Below the pieces are notes generated by a model. That model was given only the letters and a program-made list of their open reading frames with translations. It did not search any database and had not been told where the DNA came from. Below are positions 42,366 through 55,547 of a DNA stretch of 64,000 nucleotides, in pieces. Position numbers and translations under genes: made by a program. This DNA comes from Ciona savignyi (lineage: Eukaryota > Chordata > Ascidiacea > Phlebobranchia > Cionidae), in assembly GCA_000149265.1 (NCBI GenBank), contig CH003335.1, positions 132,503-196,502 on the forward strand, in the 5' to 3' direction. Position 1 is the first letter of the stretch. Each line of letters starts with the position of its first letter.

Positions 42366-45300
42366 ATGATATCTGCTGAAATATTAGTGTGTGGTATCAC
42401 CGCAGTTCTGATATACTGGAATACACTGGACGCAGAGTTTGTATACGATGACATGTAAGTTTACTATTTTATACTGTTTATTAATGTAAGGTGAACAAAA
42501 ATAAAAATCGGGAAATTGGAAAACTGCATTTTAAATAAATTTTTACTGCGTTATAGTTTGCTAAACGACAAATAATTAAAACAAGTAAATTTCGTTATGT
42601 TGACAGCATATTTATATATTTTGCTACAAATGTCACACGCACTATCCTATTCAAATGACTTTTTGATATACACGTATACAGTACTTAATCCCTTGTTTAT
42701 TATTCTTGTGTGTTGGGTGATTTTGCGAAAGAAAACAAGTCTACTGTGGTGTTAGGGTGAAAGTTAGGTTTTAAAATTCAAGTAATCAGTTTTCCTCCTT
42801 CTCAACTTTTAGCGTTACCCTTATAACATAAAATACACGAATATTTATTATTCGATAGATTTATATTTAGTGTTTTATATGTGTTCAGCTATACTTAGAT
42901 AAACCGGGTTTTGATACTTTTCATCAGAGACATTCCTTCGTCGATAAGACGGCTTTAATCAGCCGAGTTTTGTAACAAATGTTTGTCCCTGGCACTGAAA
43001 GGATGTGTTTTGTATTGTACTTACTTGCCTTTGTACAACTGCTGGTGCGATAGCTCTCAATTAATACCATGATCTCTGTTGTAACCGCCGTGTCAACGAA
43101 CCGAGTATAAGGTTTCATTTGTTTTTTCGGACACTTGTAACGTTACGCTCGTGTTCAACTGAATAAATCTCTAAGGATCTAATGCCCCACCTTAATGCGA
43201 CATGTTATACTAACGGGAAAGAACATTTATGCGACAAATTTAGACATAGGCCTCTGCGCTCTGGTATTTCCAATAACGAGCGAGTAAAAGCATATTGCTG
43301 GGAAGTGTCATTTGTTTTGCAAAGGCAGAATCTAATCATGTTTAAAATCAACCGGGTTCACACCTTTACATGTAAATCTTACAATACGATCACAGTGTAC
43401 AAATAAACAAGGCCTAAATCAATTATCCTGCGACTTGTCTTCTTTACCGACTGGCATGATCTACTTAAGGCAACCAGATCAGAAGACATAAAAGCCATTA
43501 ACATTTGCGAACCTGTATTTTCGGCGCATTTTAGAGAGCTTTATAGCCTTATATTTATGCAATTATTCCTACGAACCGTGGTAATGCAGTTACAGGCCGC
43601 GCTGGTAGATTAAGCCGCTGCGCACACGTAGCTCAGGCCACATGCTTTTAATGCGGCTCGATACACAAGTCATATTGCAATCCCGATAAACGGGATATAA
43701 TTTTAATGGTAAATCTGATCGATTTATGTGCGGTGCTATGTCAGCTCCCTAGAGGCACAAGTTAAGAATCGATTTTCGAGATCTCTGACGCAATAACAGC
43801 GGAACGACAGGTCCCTTTGTTTAAAGAGGAGGAACCTCGTTGGGCCACACTAAAAGGAGGGAAAGCGGGAAGGAGGGAAACTGCTCACTAAAATTATGAA
43901 AACTTTTTTTTAACCTTGCCCTAAACAATAATCTTTTCCTTAAAATTAACCCTGACTCCAACCCCGTGTTTAAAACTTACTTTTATACCCTAATATTTAT
44001 TTTAGTGTGTAGTTTTCCTCTTTTCCACTTTTCTCTTTTCCTTATTTTAGTTTTCCCCGGGCCCGTTGCAATTTTAAAGGTATTGGCTTTCGTTTGAATG
44101 CAAATCGGACATCTTGATTTCTGCTTGACGCTTGTAATTTATTAAAGTAACCGAGCAGACAACGGAAACAGGGGACGCGGTCTTCTCATCGATCCTGCCA
44201 TCTACGAGCCTACGGAGCGCCGTGTCAACTGAATTTTAATTTGGCGTGGATTACGATTACGTCATGACACGGATCGAACGCTTTGCAAACGTCAATGCTT
44301 CAAGATTAAATCTTGATGCGATAAAAGATATCTTCTCCTGTTTTTGAACTCGTATAGAAATCAATGAATTTATGAAATTGAATGATGCCATAAAAGATAT
44401 ATTCTCCTATTTTATTAAACTTCTATAAAAAGTAACGAGAGCTCATGAAATTGCATTGTTGCGTGTATTTGTCCAAAATTTGGCAGTTGTACAATAGATT
44501 TCATACGAACCGCATGGCGCGAATTTAACTGTTCACAATGGCAATTTTAACTTCCGAATTTCCGTGCACGACTGGTCCTCCATAACCCAAGCTCATGTTG
44601 ACATTAGGGAGCTAACCCTGATTTGTGGGGCAAGGCCATGAATGCCTGAAAGACTCACGCTTGAACTGATGTGAATAATTCGTGGGTGATTAGACTTTTG
44701 TCGCGTAATCGCTTGTTCTTGTGAATGTATCTTTTCAATAGCGTTGTCTTCGGAAATCAATATTGTTTATTTTTCGTTGCCTTGATTTTGGGTTTGTGTA
44801 AATTTGACATTAAGTGAAATCGATTGTCTGTGAAGCTGCGTGGCTTGACTTGTATTGCAATTTAGATACACACAAGCTACACACACTTGAAAAGTTGATG
44901 TACCGCCATAAATTTAACTGACTCTAACCGCCATCTTAACTATGTCACATTGCGAGAGAATTTTAATGGATTTCAATCCCCTAAGACGTCGACTCCCGCC
45001 GCGTTAGCTAACCATACCTTATTACAATGAACTCCTGACGCCCTAGAATGTTATTTAAGAATAATGTTACGCCGATATCCGTTATATCTGATTATTTCGG
45101 GCCCAAATGGACCGCGTCCAACTGATTCAAAATAGCCGGGATCGACACGCTTATTTGCAAGCTAATGCTGGAAGGATTTTCACCAAGGTTTGACACACGG
45201 GCTTTAAGAGGTTATGGTCATAATTTAAACCAAATCTCAAGTCAATCTCAAGTCAATGTACATTTTGTTTGGTCGTTTCTTTGATGCTTTATACATTAAA

Positions 45301-48300
45301 TGATCCAACCATCCGTGTTAGGAGTACCCGCCTTTCAAGTTCGCCGCATCAAAACAACGGTCGAGTAAAATGTAGTTGGCACGTAGTACACTGAGAATTC
45401 CGGGAAGCTTTTACGCCATCGACGTAGATTACTTTTATAGGATACCCTCCTTTCTTCGTTATATTAAAACAGCAGCCTCTTGGCTCGTTGATTGAATTTT
45501 GATGTTGTACGGTTTTAAAGATTTGCTTCTGGATTAACCTTGCAGGTAACGTTCCGCTTGTACGTCACCACTTCGTGCGTCATTGGCTATGACGTCACTA
45601 TTTCAAGTTTCCCAGACGGTTGTCAGTGAAGCGTGTCGGGGTGCTGAATGATGACCCTTCTTTCACAATTGGCTATATGACGCGATAATTGATGGGTCGG
45701 AGCGTAAATAATGACCGTTACGTAACGCACCGCTGGCGTCTGACAACAGAAATCCAAGCGTTAAGAAAAATCGAGAGATTTGGTTTAACTGTATTAATAA
45801 CGTAAAAAATACACATAAACAAGGTAAAATATTTTCCAGAGCAGACCAATTTAACTAAGATATATTGTTCCAAATATTATGACATCTGGAAAACTCGGCG
45901 GTAAAATATTCTTCTTGGTTTTATTTACTTTATCGCTGGCCGTATCTGTGACGAAATATTCGCTGCTATATATTGTTGACTTAACAATGCATTAAAGACG
46001 ACGCCGCGTCGGTCTTGTATGAATGGAAGGGAACCGAAAGTAGCTCTCGAAACACTTATACCCACTTTCCATACCCCTTCGTATCACCTGTTTTCTATAC
46101 GACAGTGTTCCCAGACACATTTTTCCATTTTCTGTGCTGAGAAACCGGTTCATGGTTCTACAATAAACACGTTTAGCAACACTGCCGATAACCCATATGA
46201 TAACAACTCTGGTGACAAAAAGAGTGGGATTTTAATAACTACCACTTAAGCATACCACCCGTGTATACCAAACGTGATTTCCAGCGTTTCGAACCAAACT
46301 TGGTATCCACGAGAGTTTATTTAGCTCTAACGTGGGACAGAGTGAATGTTTTTGCTTTATTAAATACCTGTCTCTATGTTTCACCGTTTAAAAGATATGA
46401 TTTTCCTTACATCCAATCTTTTTTTGTAATCAAAATCTGCAATATAAGTTACACCGTATAAACCGGAGCCCCCGTCGAATAAAAAACGACGGATTGAAAT
46501 TTATAATTGCAATTTTGTTTTAAATTCTTGAATATTTCAAGGTTAATGGGTTTTGAACTAATTCTGGAATATTTTAAACATCATAGCTGTTTTATTTATT
46601 AATTTATAATTAATGTAAACTAAAAAATTCCTTCAATTCCCAACAATTTTTTTTCTGTACCAATATTTGTAATTTATTCCAAGTATTTTAAGTTGTTTAT
46701 GCTACGAAACGGCAGCTTAAATTGCATAATTACATCAACCGTTTGACGGTGCGCATCTAAACATGAATTTGGAGAAGTAACTTCAGTTCAACTGTGGCCA
46801 GTTTCAAATGTAACTAATGTAGAATCCGCGATCACACCGGAGAAAAGTCGAAGTGTTAGGTTGTTTGTTCTGCGGATTATAGATTTGCGCTGTAGAGACA
46901 GCGGCGTTTCTGCTAAGAAAATGGCGTGGTTTGCTCGCTAGGTTTATTACGAGTTTTTTGACGTTTTAACGCGAAATGGAACAACCAGCGTTAAACATGA
47001 AAAAACTCAAATTGTTACACATATCGTCATATTCTCTAAAATAACATGAATCTATGCCAACGAAATTACATTAATGTGGAGGGGAGGTAGCACGGTATTA
47101 TCGGGGACAAGAAATATAGTTATTATATCTTTTTATCCCCCTCTTATTACATAATATCGACAACACAAGTAATATTTCTTCTTAGTTTAAATAAAGGAGT
47201 GATTAACTATTCTTTCGGGAAAAAAGTAAAGTATAGTTAACCGTACCACTCTTATTACACCATATAAGGTAAAGAATATTTATATCTAAAATAAATTTCT
47301 ATTTACCCCGCAGGAAAGCAATTGTGAATAACCCGGATGTTACGCAAGCGACCCCGTTTTCAAATTTGTTTCTGGACGACTTTTGGGGAACCCCCTTGGC
47401 CCACACTGGCAGTCACCGGTCCTACCGACCTATCACCACACTCACGTTTAGGTTAGTACCTGGGAAATAGAGCTGGTTCGAACAGCCGCTTGATAATATT
47501 GACGTATATGGGAGCTTTGAAAGGTGTTGTACCTTACACAATATCATCCCTATCTCATGTACGGTCGTTTTTCGGAATGGTTAACGCGACCGATAAATTT
47601 ACCGAACTATATAGAAATATTGGTCTTAGCAACAATCCCATAATGAGTTCGCAACTGAGTCTAATAACAAAAAATATCCGCCATTATAAACTGGGTTTTA
47701 ACTCAAAATCGTAGATTTCCTCACAACTTACAACTTAAACTTAGGATAGGATAGGATATTCATGTTTATCCCCGTGAATGGGAAAACCAGGGGTTTAACA
47801 CACGGGCAATCGTCAGAACACTTCGCACCCACCGTCGGGTTACCGGAGCTATTGTAGTGTGTTGTATATGATAGACACGTTCCTTCAATTTGGTAGAACC
47901 CATTAATCCGCTGGGTTTAGGCAATGTCTGTAAAGTGCCTTTCTCAAGGACACAACCGACTAGCTAGCGACCAGTTTTGCACCTGCAACCTTTCCATTGA
48001 AAGGCGACGCACTTAACCGCTCGACCAACTGGTCGGACAAAAGCTATAGGATATGCAATTTAAACATAAACCACTAAAAAAATTTCTTAAAATATAGCTG
48101 GTATCCCACCAGCGCCAACCGCGAATGACCAGTCATATTTGTAGATTGAACCATTTTCTATTCGGGATGAATCCTGCTGCCTTCCATGCTACCAACGTAC
48201 TTCTCCACTGTGTTGTAACAATGCTGTTTTGTTGCGTGTTGAAAGTTCTTCTGAAGTTCAATTCGCAAATGACTTTATTGGCAGGTAAGCTAAAATATAA

Positions 48301-51300
48301 CATGGTTATTTTTAGCGTATTCATATGATGCATCGCAGGTCTGATATTTTCGCTTCATCCTGTCCACACGGAGGCGGTAGCGGGTGTGGTTGGTCGTACT
48401 GACATTCTGGCAACATTTTTTACATTAGCAGGTACGTAGTTGCTCTTGACGTTCACAATAAAACTGCTTTAAACTTCCGAGCAGTGCTTCCGATTTTTTT
48501 CCGAGCAGTACTTCCCGATTTGAATATTTTCTTCTTGCACGTTCCGAAGCGTTTTATTCTTCTTGTCTGATTTTTTAATAATTGTGCACAAAAAGTGCAA
48601 CATTTTTCCCAAAATAAATAAAATAAAAATTCCTTCCCAAAATTGTAAAAATGTTATACTGAGAGAAGGTAAACCATATTTTTTGGGGAATTTCTCTTTT
48701 CATAATGTATACAGCCTGATAACTTTTTCCAAATGCAGCATTATTGGCGTACGCATCAGCTATTAGCTCCGAGGAGAACCATTGCAATTCGAGTACGATC
48801 CAGCAACCAGCCGCCGTAGATGATCCTGCTTTAAAAAGCCCTACCGAAGAACGACGAAAATCAAAGAAGAAATCAATAACTAAACGACAAAAACTAAAGG
48901 TTTCCAGAGTTCGTGGGGATAAATGTTCCCAAGGTGTTTCGTCGGATTCTTCAGAAGACGCCGGAGAAACTTTCGACCTTGATATGGATAATGAGACTTT
49001 GAGCTCAAACAAACCAATTGAGATTGACAAGACGGTTGATCCAGGTTATGTAACCGATTCTTCAAGCACTAGCTGCAGTGTTGCAAGTTCAGAAATTGCG
49101 AGCACGGACAAAGCAGAAATTAGCAGTGTTGCAAGCACGGACAAACCAGAAATAAACAGTGTTGCCAGCACTGAAACTAACTCCGACAGCTTGGACTGTA
49201 TATCTCAAAACTCTACGGAAGGTTGCAGTTTACGAAGGCGAAAACTGTCTTCAGACAGTGGGATTAACTTGTCTTCTATAAGGACGCAAATAACCGACAA
49301 AACTGCTCGTTATCACCCGAGCCCTAAAACGTTCTACATTTTATTTGCCACGACTATTGGGTTCTCCTTATGTGCCCTACTGTCCAAAGAGCAGGGTTAC
49401 ATCGCACTACCATTGTGTATTGTGTATGATATGTGGATACATCATTCTCTTGGTATTACAAGTTGTTTATCGATGATGCTTGGACGGGTAAGTACGATTT
49501 GCTTCTTATTACACTGATTTAAAAACTGCTGTTTAAAATAAAAAAAAATATGAAATTTAGAGGCACACAATCAAAGGTGTAAACATTAACAAAATAAGAA
49601 AGAATTATTTTTGGTCAAATTCCCTGATCGATTTAAATTTGTAGGTCAGCTTTGGGTAAAGTGACATAAATACTTTGCTCTCTTTGTTTTGTTACGGGTG
49701 TAAGGCGTGTTTTTTGTTTATTTCATTCTCAATATTACATCATGTTCCCAAGTGCGTTTTTGTATAAAATTCCCTATATGAGCGATTTAAATTCGTATGA
49801 AAACTTCGGGTAAAAGTGTCTGAAAGTCCCAGTTGGTTATAAGTGTTTTATGTGGAACCGTTTTAGGCTACGCAATTTCACTTTAGCTGTCGTATTTTTA
49901 ACCTCCTGCTATTCCGAGTGGATCTTATAAGCTTCTCAGCATGGGTTCCATAAACCCGAAGGTTTCATTTTCACTTTACTGCCTTTGTAACGGGAACTAA
50001 GTCAACAATATAGGTCGTTGCTTATATAGAGTAATTAACCGGAAAATGAGTATAGTATCGTCCAATCGCCTCTTTGTTTTTGTGAACTCGTTCGGTTTTC
50101 AAATCTCACTCCGAGAGAGTATTCTTCGTGAGCGCAAAAATGGTGACTTTTTCTTCGCTTTGCTCTCAAAACGAAAACTTGAAAACTTAAAATGTGACCC
50201 GATTTGATTCTATTATTATATAATAACGGATCCATTATCCAATTACCCATCCAAATTGGCCCCACAAATTCCCCATCCATCGTTAAAGAACTGAACCGTA
50301 ACGGACCATTTTTATGCGGGAAAGTAAAATTATGAGTTTCCGTAAAAAGCAATCCTTTGATTTCGGAAATTAGTGTTTGTATTTATATATTTTTCGTATA
50401 TGCCAGCTTCTTTTCACTTAAAATTTAATTTCACTCCAAACTCCATTTTCAGAACACCATGCAGAAACGAATGAGACGTCGTATTTGGACTCTTGTTGTT
50501 TTCTTTCTCACTTCGATGATATTGCGCCTCTTACTACCGGTCCTACTATCGGGTGGCGGAGACATTTCTCCCGGGTTTTCGGAGAGCGATAACCCGGCAG
50601 CGTCGAGCGAAAGTTTCCGATGCCGGGCGCTCACTTTTAATTATTTACTCTCCTTTAACTTAAAGCTTCTAATCGCTCCAACGACATTGAGCTTCGATTG
50701 GAGCATGAGCTCGATCCCCCTGATACAATATTGGTCTGATGTCAGGAATATTCAAACTTTAATTTTCTACGTCATACTGACCGCGACAACGTACAGTTGC
50801 TGGTTTGAACTCCGACGAAGGGATTCAAACAAATCAATGTCGAACGATCGATCTCAAAATTACAAACATTCCCGTCGGAACAAGTGGATTACGGAATTAT
50901 GCCCCAAGAGGAAAAGCGTAATAAGAGGTGAATAACTAAAATGTCCAGTTTGGGATCCAGTTAGTAATAAGATATTTTTTGTACGGCCCGTTAGTTTATT
51001 CCTTAGCGCATCAGATAAGCAACCAAATGATAGTGGTCTCGAAATCAAACGTTCGCTAATCTGATTGTGTTATATGGACTTGTGAATTAGTGGGGTTTAA
51101 TAAAAACTATGGTTTTGGTTCATTGTATGTAATCAACACGTCTGGTTTGTTTTGCTCTTAAGTTTTCTCTGTGTATCAGTGGCTAAAAAATGCTCGTATC
51201 TATCTCCCCAGTTTTATTAGGTAACTTAAACAGGTTGAAACGAAATAATAACGAGTAGTAAACGAGATGGTAGCGAATTGTAAACGAGATGCGAACGAGT

Positions 51301-54300
51301 TGTAACAAGATTTTCTAAATTTATGGCTCTACACGGCAAAAACTTAAAGTGATTAATAAATCTGGTCTAAAAGCTGTTCAAAGGGGTTAATGAAAAAAAA
51401 TGTTCCTACCATCAGATATTAGGAAAATTTAAAGCAGTCTTATTGAACGAGAAATACAAAATACAAATCTATAATTGACAACAATGTGTTGCAAATCACT
51501 GAAGCGGAACAGAAAAATAATAATTTAAAATGGGGACAAATTAACTGAGTTTGGTTGTAACCTTGTATTTAATACACTGAACAGCTTGAGCAACCAGACT
51601 GTGAGCACAAGGCAATCTACAGATAGTCTGTTTTATAACGTACAACAGTCACCCTCGTTGTTTTACCGATGGGTTAAACATAAGTTATATATTTTTTACG
51701 ATAACTCTTTAAGAAAATTAACTCTTTTAGAGTTTCATATATTTTTCTTTTATTTTTGTTATTTTTGCCGGTGTTAAAACATACCAATGTCTTTGTTTGT
51801 CACCCATGGGTTAAATCATGAGTTTCATATTTTTTTACGAAGAGTTTATTCTAATTTAAGTGAAATTTTAACTGGAGCCTTTAAAACTTATTTCGATTGC
51901 CTTGTGCTCACAGTCTGCTTGCCCAAGCTATAGTAGTGTATTGAAAACAAGTCAATACTATTTTTTTAACCCATTAATCCATTTCTTTTTACGAAGAATT
52001 TATTCTGATTTTATTGAAATTTCAAATTTGATCTTCTATAGCTTGTTTCCATTTCAGATCCTTTCCCCTCACTCCTCCTCGGAGCAATCCTATTGTTCCT
52101 CTCCCTCCTCCTATCCTCCAACCTCATGGTCTACGTGGGATTCGTGGTAGCTGAAAGAGTCCTCTACCTCCCAAGTGTCGCAACTTGCATCCTTATCACC
52201 GAGGGAGCTTTCTATATCAGTTCTCGGTTCGGGGACTTTTTCATTGGGAGAAAATTTAAAAGGTGCTTTTTTGTATATTTCGGTTTATGTATTAATCTCG
52301 TTAACCATTCGGCCACATAAGCATACATAAAAGGGTCCTTTTACTTTTTTGTTTCTTTTTTCTTTCACATTTTATAGAATTTTAAAATGCGTTTTTTTCC
52401 GGCTAAGTTTCGAGCCATGGTGGGCTTTTTACCAAGACGTTTTTTCTATACATGGAACGTTGCATGAATCGGCTTTAATAATCTTGTGACTACAACACCT
52501 TACTTTTATGTTTGTTTTTATTTTTTGCGCTTCAGCTAACTTCAAAATGCGTTTCCCGCAGATGCAGCAAAATGTTCATATGGATACTGACCTCCGTACT
52601 GCTGGCAAGTTATGCTTTAAAAACTTGGTCAAGAAATCAGGACTGGAAGAATGAATTTAATCTATACAGGTGGCATAACAATAACTAACTATCTATTTTG
52701 GATACTTCACATTCAATGCTTTTATAATTATCGTCCGTCAGGATAGCGCATTGGCTTAATGCATCGCTTTTTAGCCGAAGGGTTGTTGGTTCAAAACGTG
52801 TCGATAGTTATTCGGTTGTTTCCTTGAGCAAGGCACAGGGATAATTGTCTGAACCAAGTAGATTCATGTTGTTTACAAAATTGAAGGAACGTATGCTACA
52901 TACACAACACTACAAAAGCTTCGGCAACCTAACGTTGAGCGCCGCGTAATCTGACGATTGTCAGTGTTTTAACCCCATTGGTTTTCCCATTCACGTAGAT
53001 AAACATGAATATCCTATCCTATATCATATATCTATAATAACTCCAACCAACACAACGGTTTCAATAGTCCCATATTAATGCATGATATTATTTGACAGAT
53101 CTGGAATTTCAACGAACCCCGCCAAAGCGTATGGTAACCTTGGAAACGTATTACGCACCCAAGGCAACTTGAATCACGCAGAGAAGGCTTACGTCACTGC
53201 GTTACGTCATCGATCCAATATGGCGGATGTCCACTATAATTTGTGAGTAGAAATGTAGCATTTGTGTCATGGGTCTCAGGAAGTCTTACTATTTTGGAAA
53301 ATGATAAACTTTTTTTTTCGAGCTCAGAGTCGAACCCATAAGATTTCGTCACTAAAAACGTTTTTATTTAGAAGTCTGTATATGTGTCGGTCGCGTTAAC
53401 TATTCGGCCACACGACCGCACGGATCATGACAAACAAGTTTACAGTGTACAAAAAATAAGAGAAACACCTCCAGTGGTTTTATTAGTTAATTAAAAATTA
53501 TGTCAACCTCTTCGCCATCATTACAGGCCTAAACTTCGGTAACCATACGATAAGCGTTAGTCAATCTGATGATTGTCAGAGTTATAACGCTCTTCGTTGA
53601 CCCACCACAAGAATAATATATATGAGCGTCCATTTATAGCTGTGGTCTAAATCTAAAGCGGCTCATACGCATTCCGATAATTGGGCAACACTAATAGTAG
53701 GAAAAGAGGAAAGGAGTAAAGAGGGAATAAGTGAAGAGGGAGAATGCTAACTAAAACCATGGAAACTAATTTTAGCCATGCCATAAACATTAATCTTAAC
53801 CTCAGAATTAACCCTATATTTAACCTCACCGATTACACTAACCTTAAAGTAATTTTTAATTTAGTGAGCAGTTTCCCTCCTTTTATAAGTCTCTATTTTC
53901 CTCCTGTTAGCTTTCCCGGAAAATTGAAAGTTTTCTTTGATATTCAGATCCCAGACACGTCATTCAAAACTTAAAAAGCGTCTGCTTTGTATCGAAACAT
54001 TAAGGGAAAATCTGGCAACCGTTTAAAGGCGGCATGGAACTAAAGCAGACACATCACGCTGTCATATCCATTTTCCCCAGACTACAACTCCCGTTTAATG
54101 TCCCGACATATTTCAATATAAAAAAATGATTATCGTCAGACGTATTGTTGCTGTGTATAATGTTGTACGTGGTCGTTAAGTAAATTAACAAAATTCACCT
54201 TTTACCATTGGTTAAAAAGTAAAGTTAACATAAACGACTGTTACATTTTACTAATAAGGTAAGTTGTTAACAAAAACGGCTGCGTTATTATATTGGGTAT

Positions 54301-55400
54301 AAATTGTGGCTCAATTGACCAAACGGTATTACGATCTTGTAAGAGTTTCTGTGCACGAAAGTTAAAAAATAAACCTATTCTCAGACAGAGACGATTTTGA
54401 CAATAATTTATTTTGTAAATATGGCCCTGCTCTGGTGCTAATTTACTGTACGAATTCCTAATTTTTAAACCAACTTTTTAATCCAACACTGTAAATCCAG
54501 TATATGGACGCAAAATTCACCACAGCTATTTGGTAATTATTTAGAACGACGCTGGTCTTGACACTAATGGCGAAGCGTTTTCGTTGTTTGTAAATATACG
54601 ATCTCTTACGACATCTACAGGCGAACGTTCGAATAATTTTAAAACTCGAAACTTGAATCGATTTATGCCGATTTTAAAATAATTGTTGCTGAGAATTTAA
54701 AGCGAGATGACGATCTAGCTTGCCTGTTTTTGTGGAGGCTGTTTACAACACAATTACCCTTGTTACGTCACTATGGGAATCGGATAGTTAGGTAGTCATA
54801 ATGCGTCCGAACTCGACAGGTCGTTTCGGCTTGAACGGGTAACGGTGTTTTCGGCAGTATCGTGTTTCGAATTCTTTACGGAACCCCCAAACAGCACCCA
54901 TACAAATCTTGTTTAAACTTTAAACTTCCTTGTTTTGGGTTCCGCGCGCGTGTAATCAACTATGGTATTCAGATTTCGCTGAATCGTTCAAAGTAGAAAC
55001 ACATAGGTATACCCGTAATGCTCTGACGTCGCATACGTATCATTTAAGTGTCAAAGCAACACTAATTATTCAAGTACCAAAGCAACCAGATTCATTTAAA
55101 TGTCACAGCAATAGTTAACTTTTGCTTTCCCTTACCCGGGGGTAAGGTATAACCCTAATGCTCTTACGTTGCAAACGCGTTATTTAAGTGTCACATCAAC
55201 CATAATTATTAAAGTCTCGAATCAACAGTTTAACTTTTGCTTTGTTTACCAGGGGGTTACTGTACCAAGATACGAACCGACTTCATCAAGCAGAAAAAAG
55301 CTACCGAAATGCAATTTTATTCCGTCCCCAGCTGGCGCTAGCGAGTTTAAATCTTGGCGTGGTATTATCGCAGCTAGATCGGGTCGAAGAATCGAAAACG
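42366..55400 (+). CDS. TMTC2: TMTC2 homolog (ER O-mannosyltransferase with TPRs), 5' ten exons
   Basis: TMTC proteins are multi-pass ER enzymes that O-mannosylate cadherins; TPRs follow the membrane part. Exons: 42366-42454, 47314-47451, 48145-48284, 48339-48431, 48739-49487, 50453-50927, 52058-52262, 52562-52669, 53099-53242, 55253-55400; phases agree and sum to exactly 763 codons. Exon 1 is TM1 ending EFVYDDM, with the acidic pair of the family's first luminal loop. Then [31 protein letters not shown] and [20 protein letters not shown] follow. [18 protein letters not shown] and [12 protein letters not shown] pick out TMTC2 from TMTC1/3/4. [13 protein letters not shown] precedes the TPRs ([40 protein letters not shown]). 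Exon 5 carries an extra hydrophilic segment of about 170 residues. About 370 C-terminal residues (more TPRs) are not seen before 64000. Intron 1 is 4.9 kb. Confidence 0.94.
43843..44058. mobile_element. Foldback MITE, purine/pyrimidine arms
   Basis: The left arm (CACACTAAAAGGAGGGAAAG ... GCTCACTAAAA) is purine-rich. The right arm (TTTTAGTGTGTAGTTTTCCT ... TTTTAGTTTTCC) is its imperfect complement. The core has CCTAAACAATAATCTT and TTAACCCTGACTCC. It is a sister of 53690-53925. Confidence 0.75.
44308..44455. repeat. Two-copy tandem repeat of about 72 bp
   Basis: GATGC(G/C)ATAAAAGATAT, TTCTCCT, TATAGAAATCAA/TATAAAAAGTAA and ATGAAATTG recur in order at about 44315-44385 and 44386-44455. Confidence 0.75.
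47560..47660 (+). repeat. tRNA-Ser-like repeat
   Basis: ACGGTCGTTTTTCGGAATGG, then TTAACGCGACCGATAAATTT, in TMTC2 intron 2. The B-box half is degraded. Confidence 0.65.
47742..48040 (-). mobile_element. Full-length SINE in TMTC2 intron 2
   Basis: The tail GGATAGGATAGGATATTCAT runs through the head GCACTTAACCGCTCGACCAA. Well conserved. Confidence 0.9.
51560..51955. mobile_element. Foldback element with about 55-bp inverted arms
   Basis: It lies in TMTC2 intron 6. The left arm (51561-51616) has CAGACTGTGAGCACAAGGCA; the right arm (51895-51950) has its exact reverse complement TGCCTTGTGCTCACAGTCTG. The rest of the arms (AATACACT..AGCTTG) also pair. The 280-bp loop is T-rich, with two ATATTTTT(T)TACGA repeats. 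No coding capacity. Family not recognised. Confidence 0.85.
52266..52328 (-). repeat. tRNA-Ser-like repeat (5' part)
   Basis: GGTTTATGTATTAATCTCGTTAACCATTCGGCCACATAAGC: complement of the A-box half. It starts 4 bp after the TMTC2 exon 7 donor. Confidence 0.7.
52400..52475 (-). repeat. tRNA-Ser-like repeat (3' part)
   Basis: CCGGCTAAGTTTCGAGCCATGG and GGGCTTTTTACCAAGACGTT match the B-box half in minus orientation. Confidence 0.6.
52738..53028 (+). mobile_element. SINE in plus orientation in TMTC2 intron 8
   Basis: A tRNA-like head (GCGCATTGGCTTAATGCATC, GGTTGTTGGTTCAAAACG) is followed by the body and tail GAATATCCTATCC. The head differs from the main copies, suggesting a subfamily. Confidence 0.8.
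53318..53422 (-). repeat. tRNA-Ser-like repeat
   Basis: AGAGTCGAACCCATAAGATT and CGGTCGCGTTAACTATTCGG bracket the spacer; it ends CCACACGACCGCAC. Confidence 0.8.
53520..53640 (+). mobile_element. Degenerate SINE 3' half
   Basis: TTCGGTAACCATACGATAAG, then AATCTGATGATTGTCAGAGT, TATAACGCTCTTCGTTGACC. No clear tail. Confidence 0.5.
53690..53925. mobile_element. Foldback MITE, sister of 43843-44058
   Basis: Purine-rich left arm (AGGAAAAGAGGAAAGGAGTA) and complementary right arm (CCTCCTTTTATAAG ... TTTTCCTCC). The core CATAAACATTAATCTTAACC and TCAGAATTAACCC is shared with 43843-44058 and with the core of 1977-2252. Confidence 0.8.
53926..55252 (+). other. TMTC2: TMTC2 intron 9, remainder
   Basis: No exon recognised. 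ATGCTCT(G/T)ACGT(C/T)GCA and ATTTAAGTGTCA(A/C)A occur at 55018-55050 and 55158-55190, a two-copy repeat about 140 bp apart. Confidence 0.45.
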
Positions 55401-55547
55401 GTGAGTTGAAAATAAATATTACATTTGACTTGATTTACAATTGATTTACAATTTTCCAATGTTTTGTTTTGTACTGGGGTATTATTCGCTGCTGCGGTAT
55501 TAGATTCGCGTAGTAGGATATTTATATATTTTATCACATTAAAGTTC

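Larger units (their letters stand above)
42455..47313 (+). other. TMTC2: TMTC2 intron 1 (4.9 kb), mostly unique sequence
   Basis: Two repeats are recognised inside (43843-44058 and 44308-44455). The rest shows no exon, RNA gene or main-family repeat, which is unusual given their density elsewhere, so enhancers could sit here. That is speculation from the absence of repeats. Confidence 0.4.
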
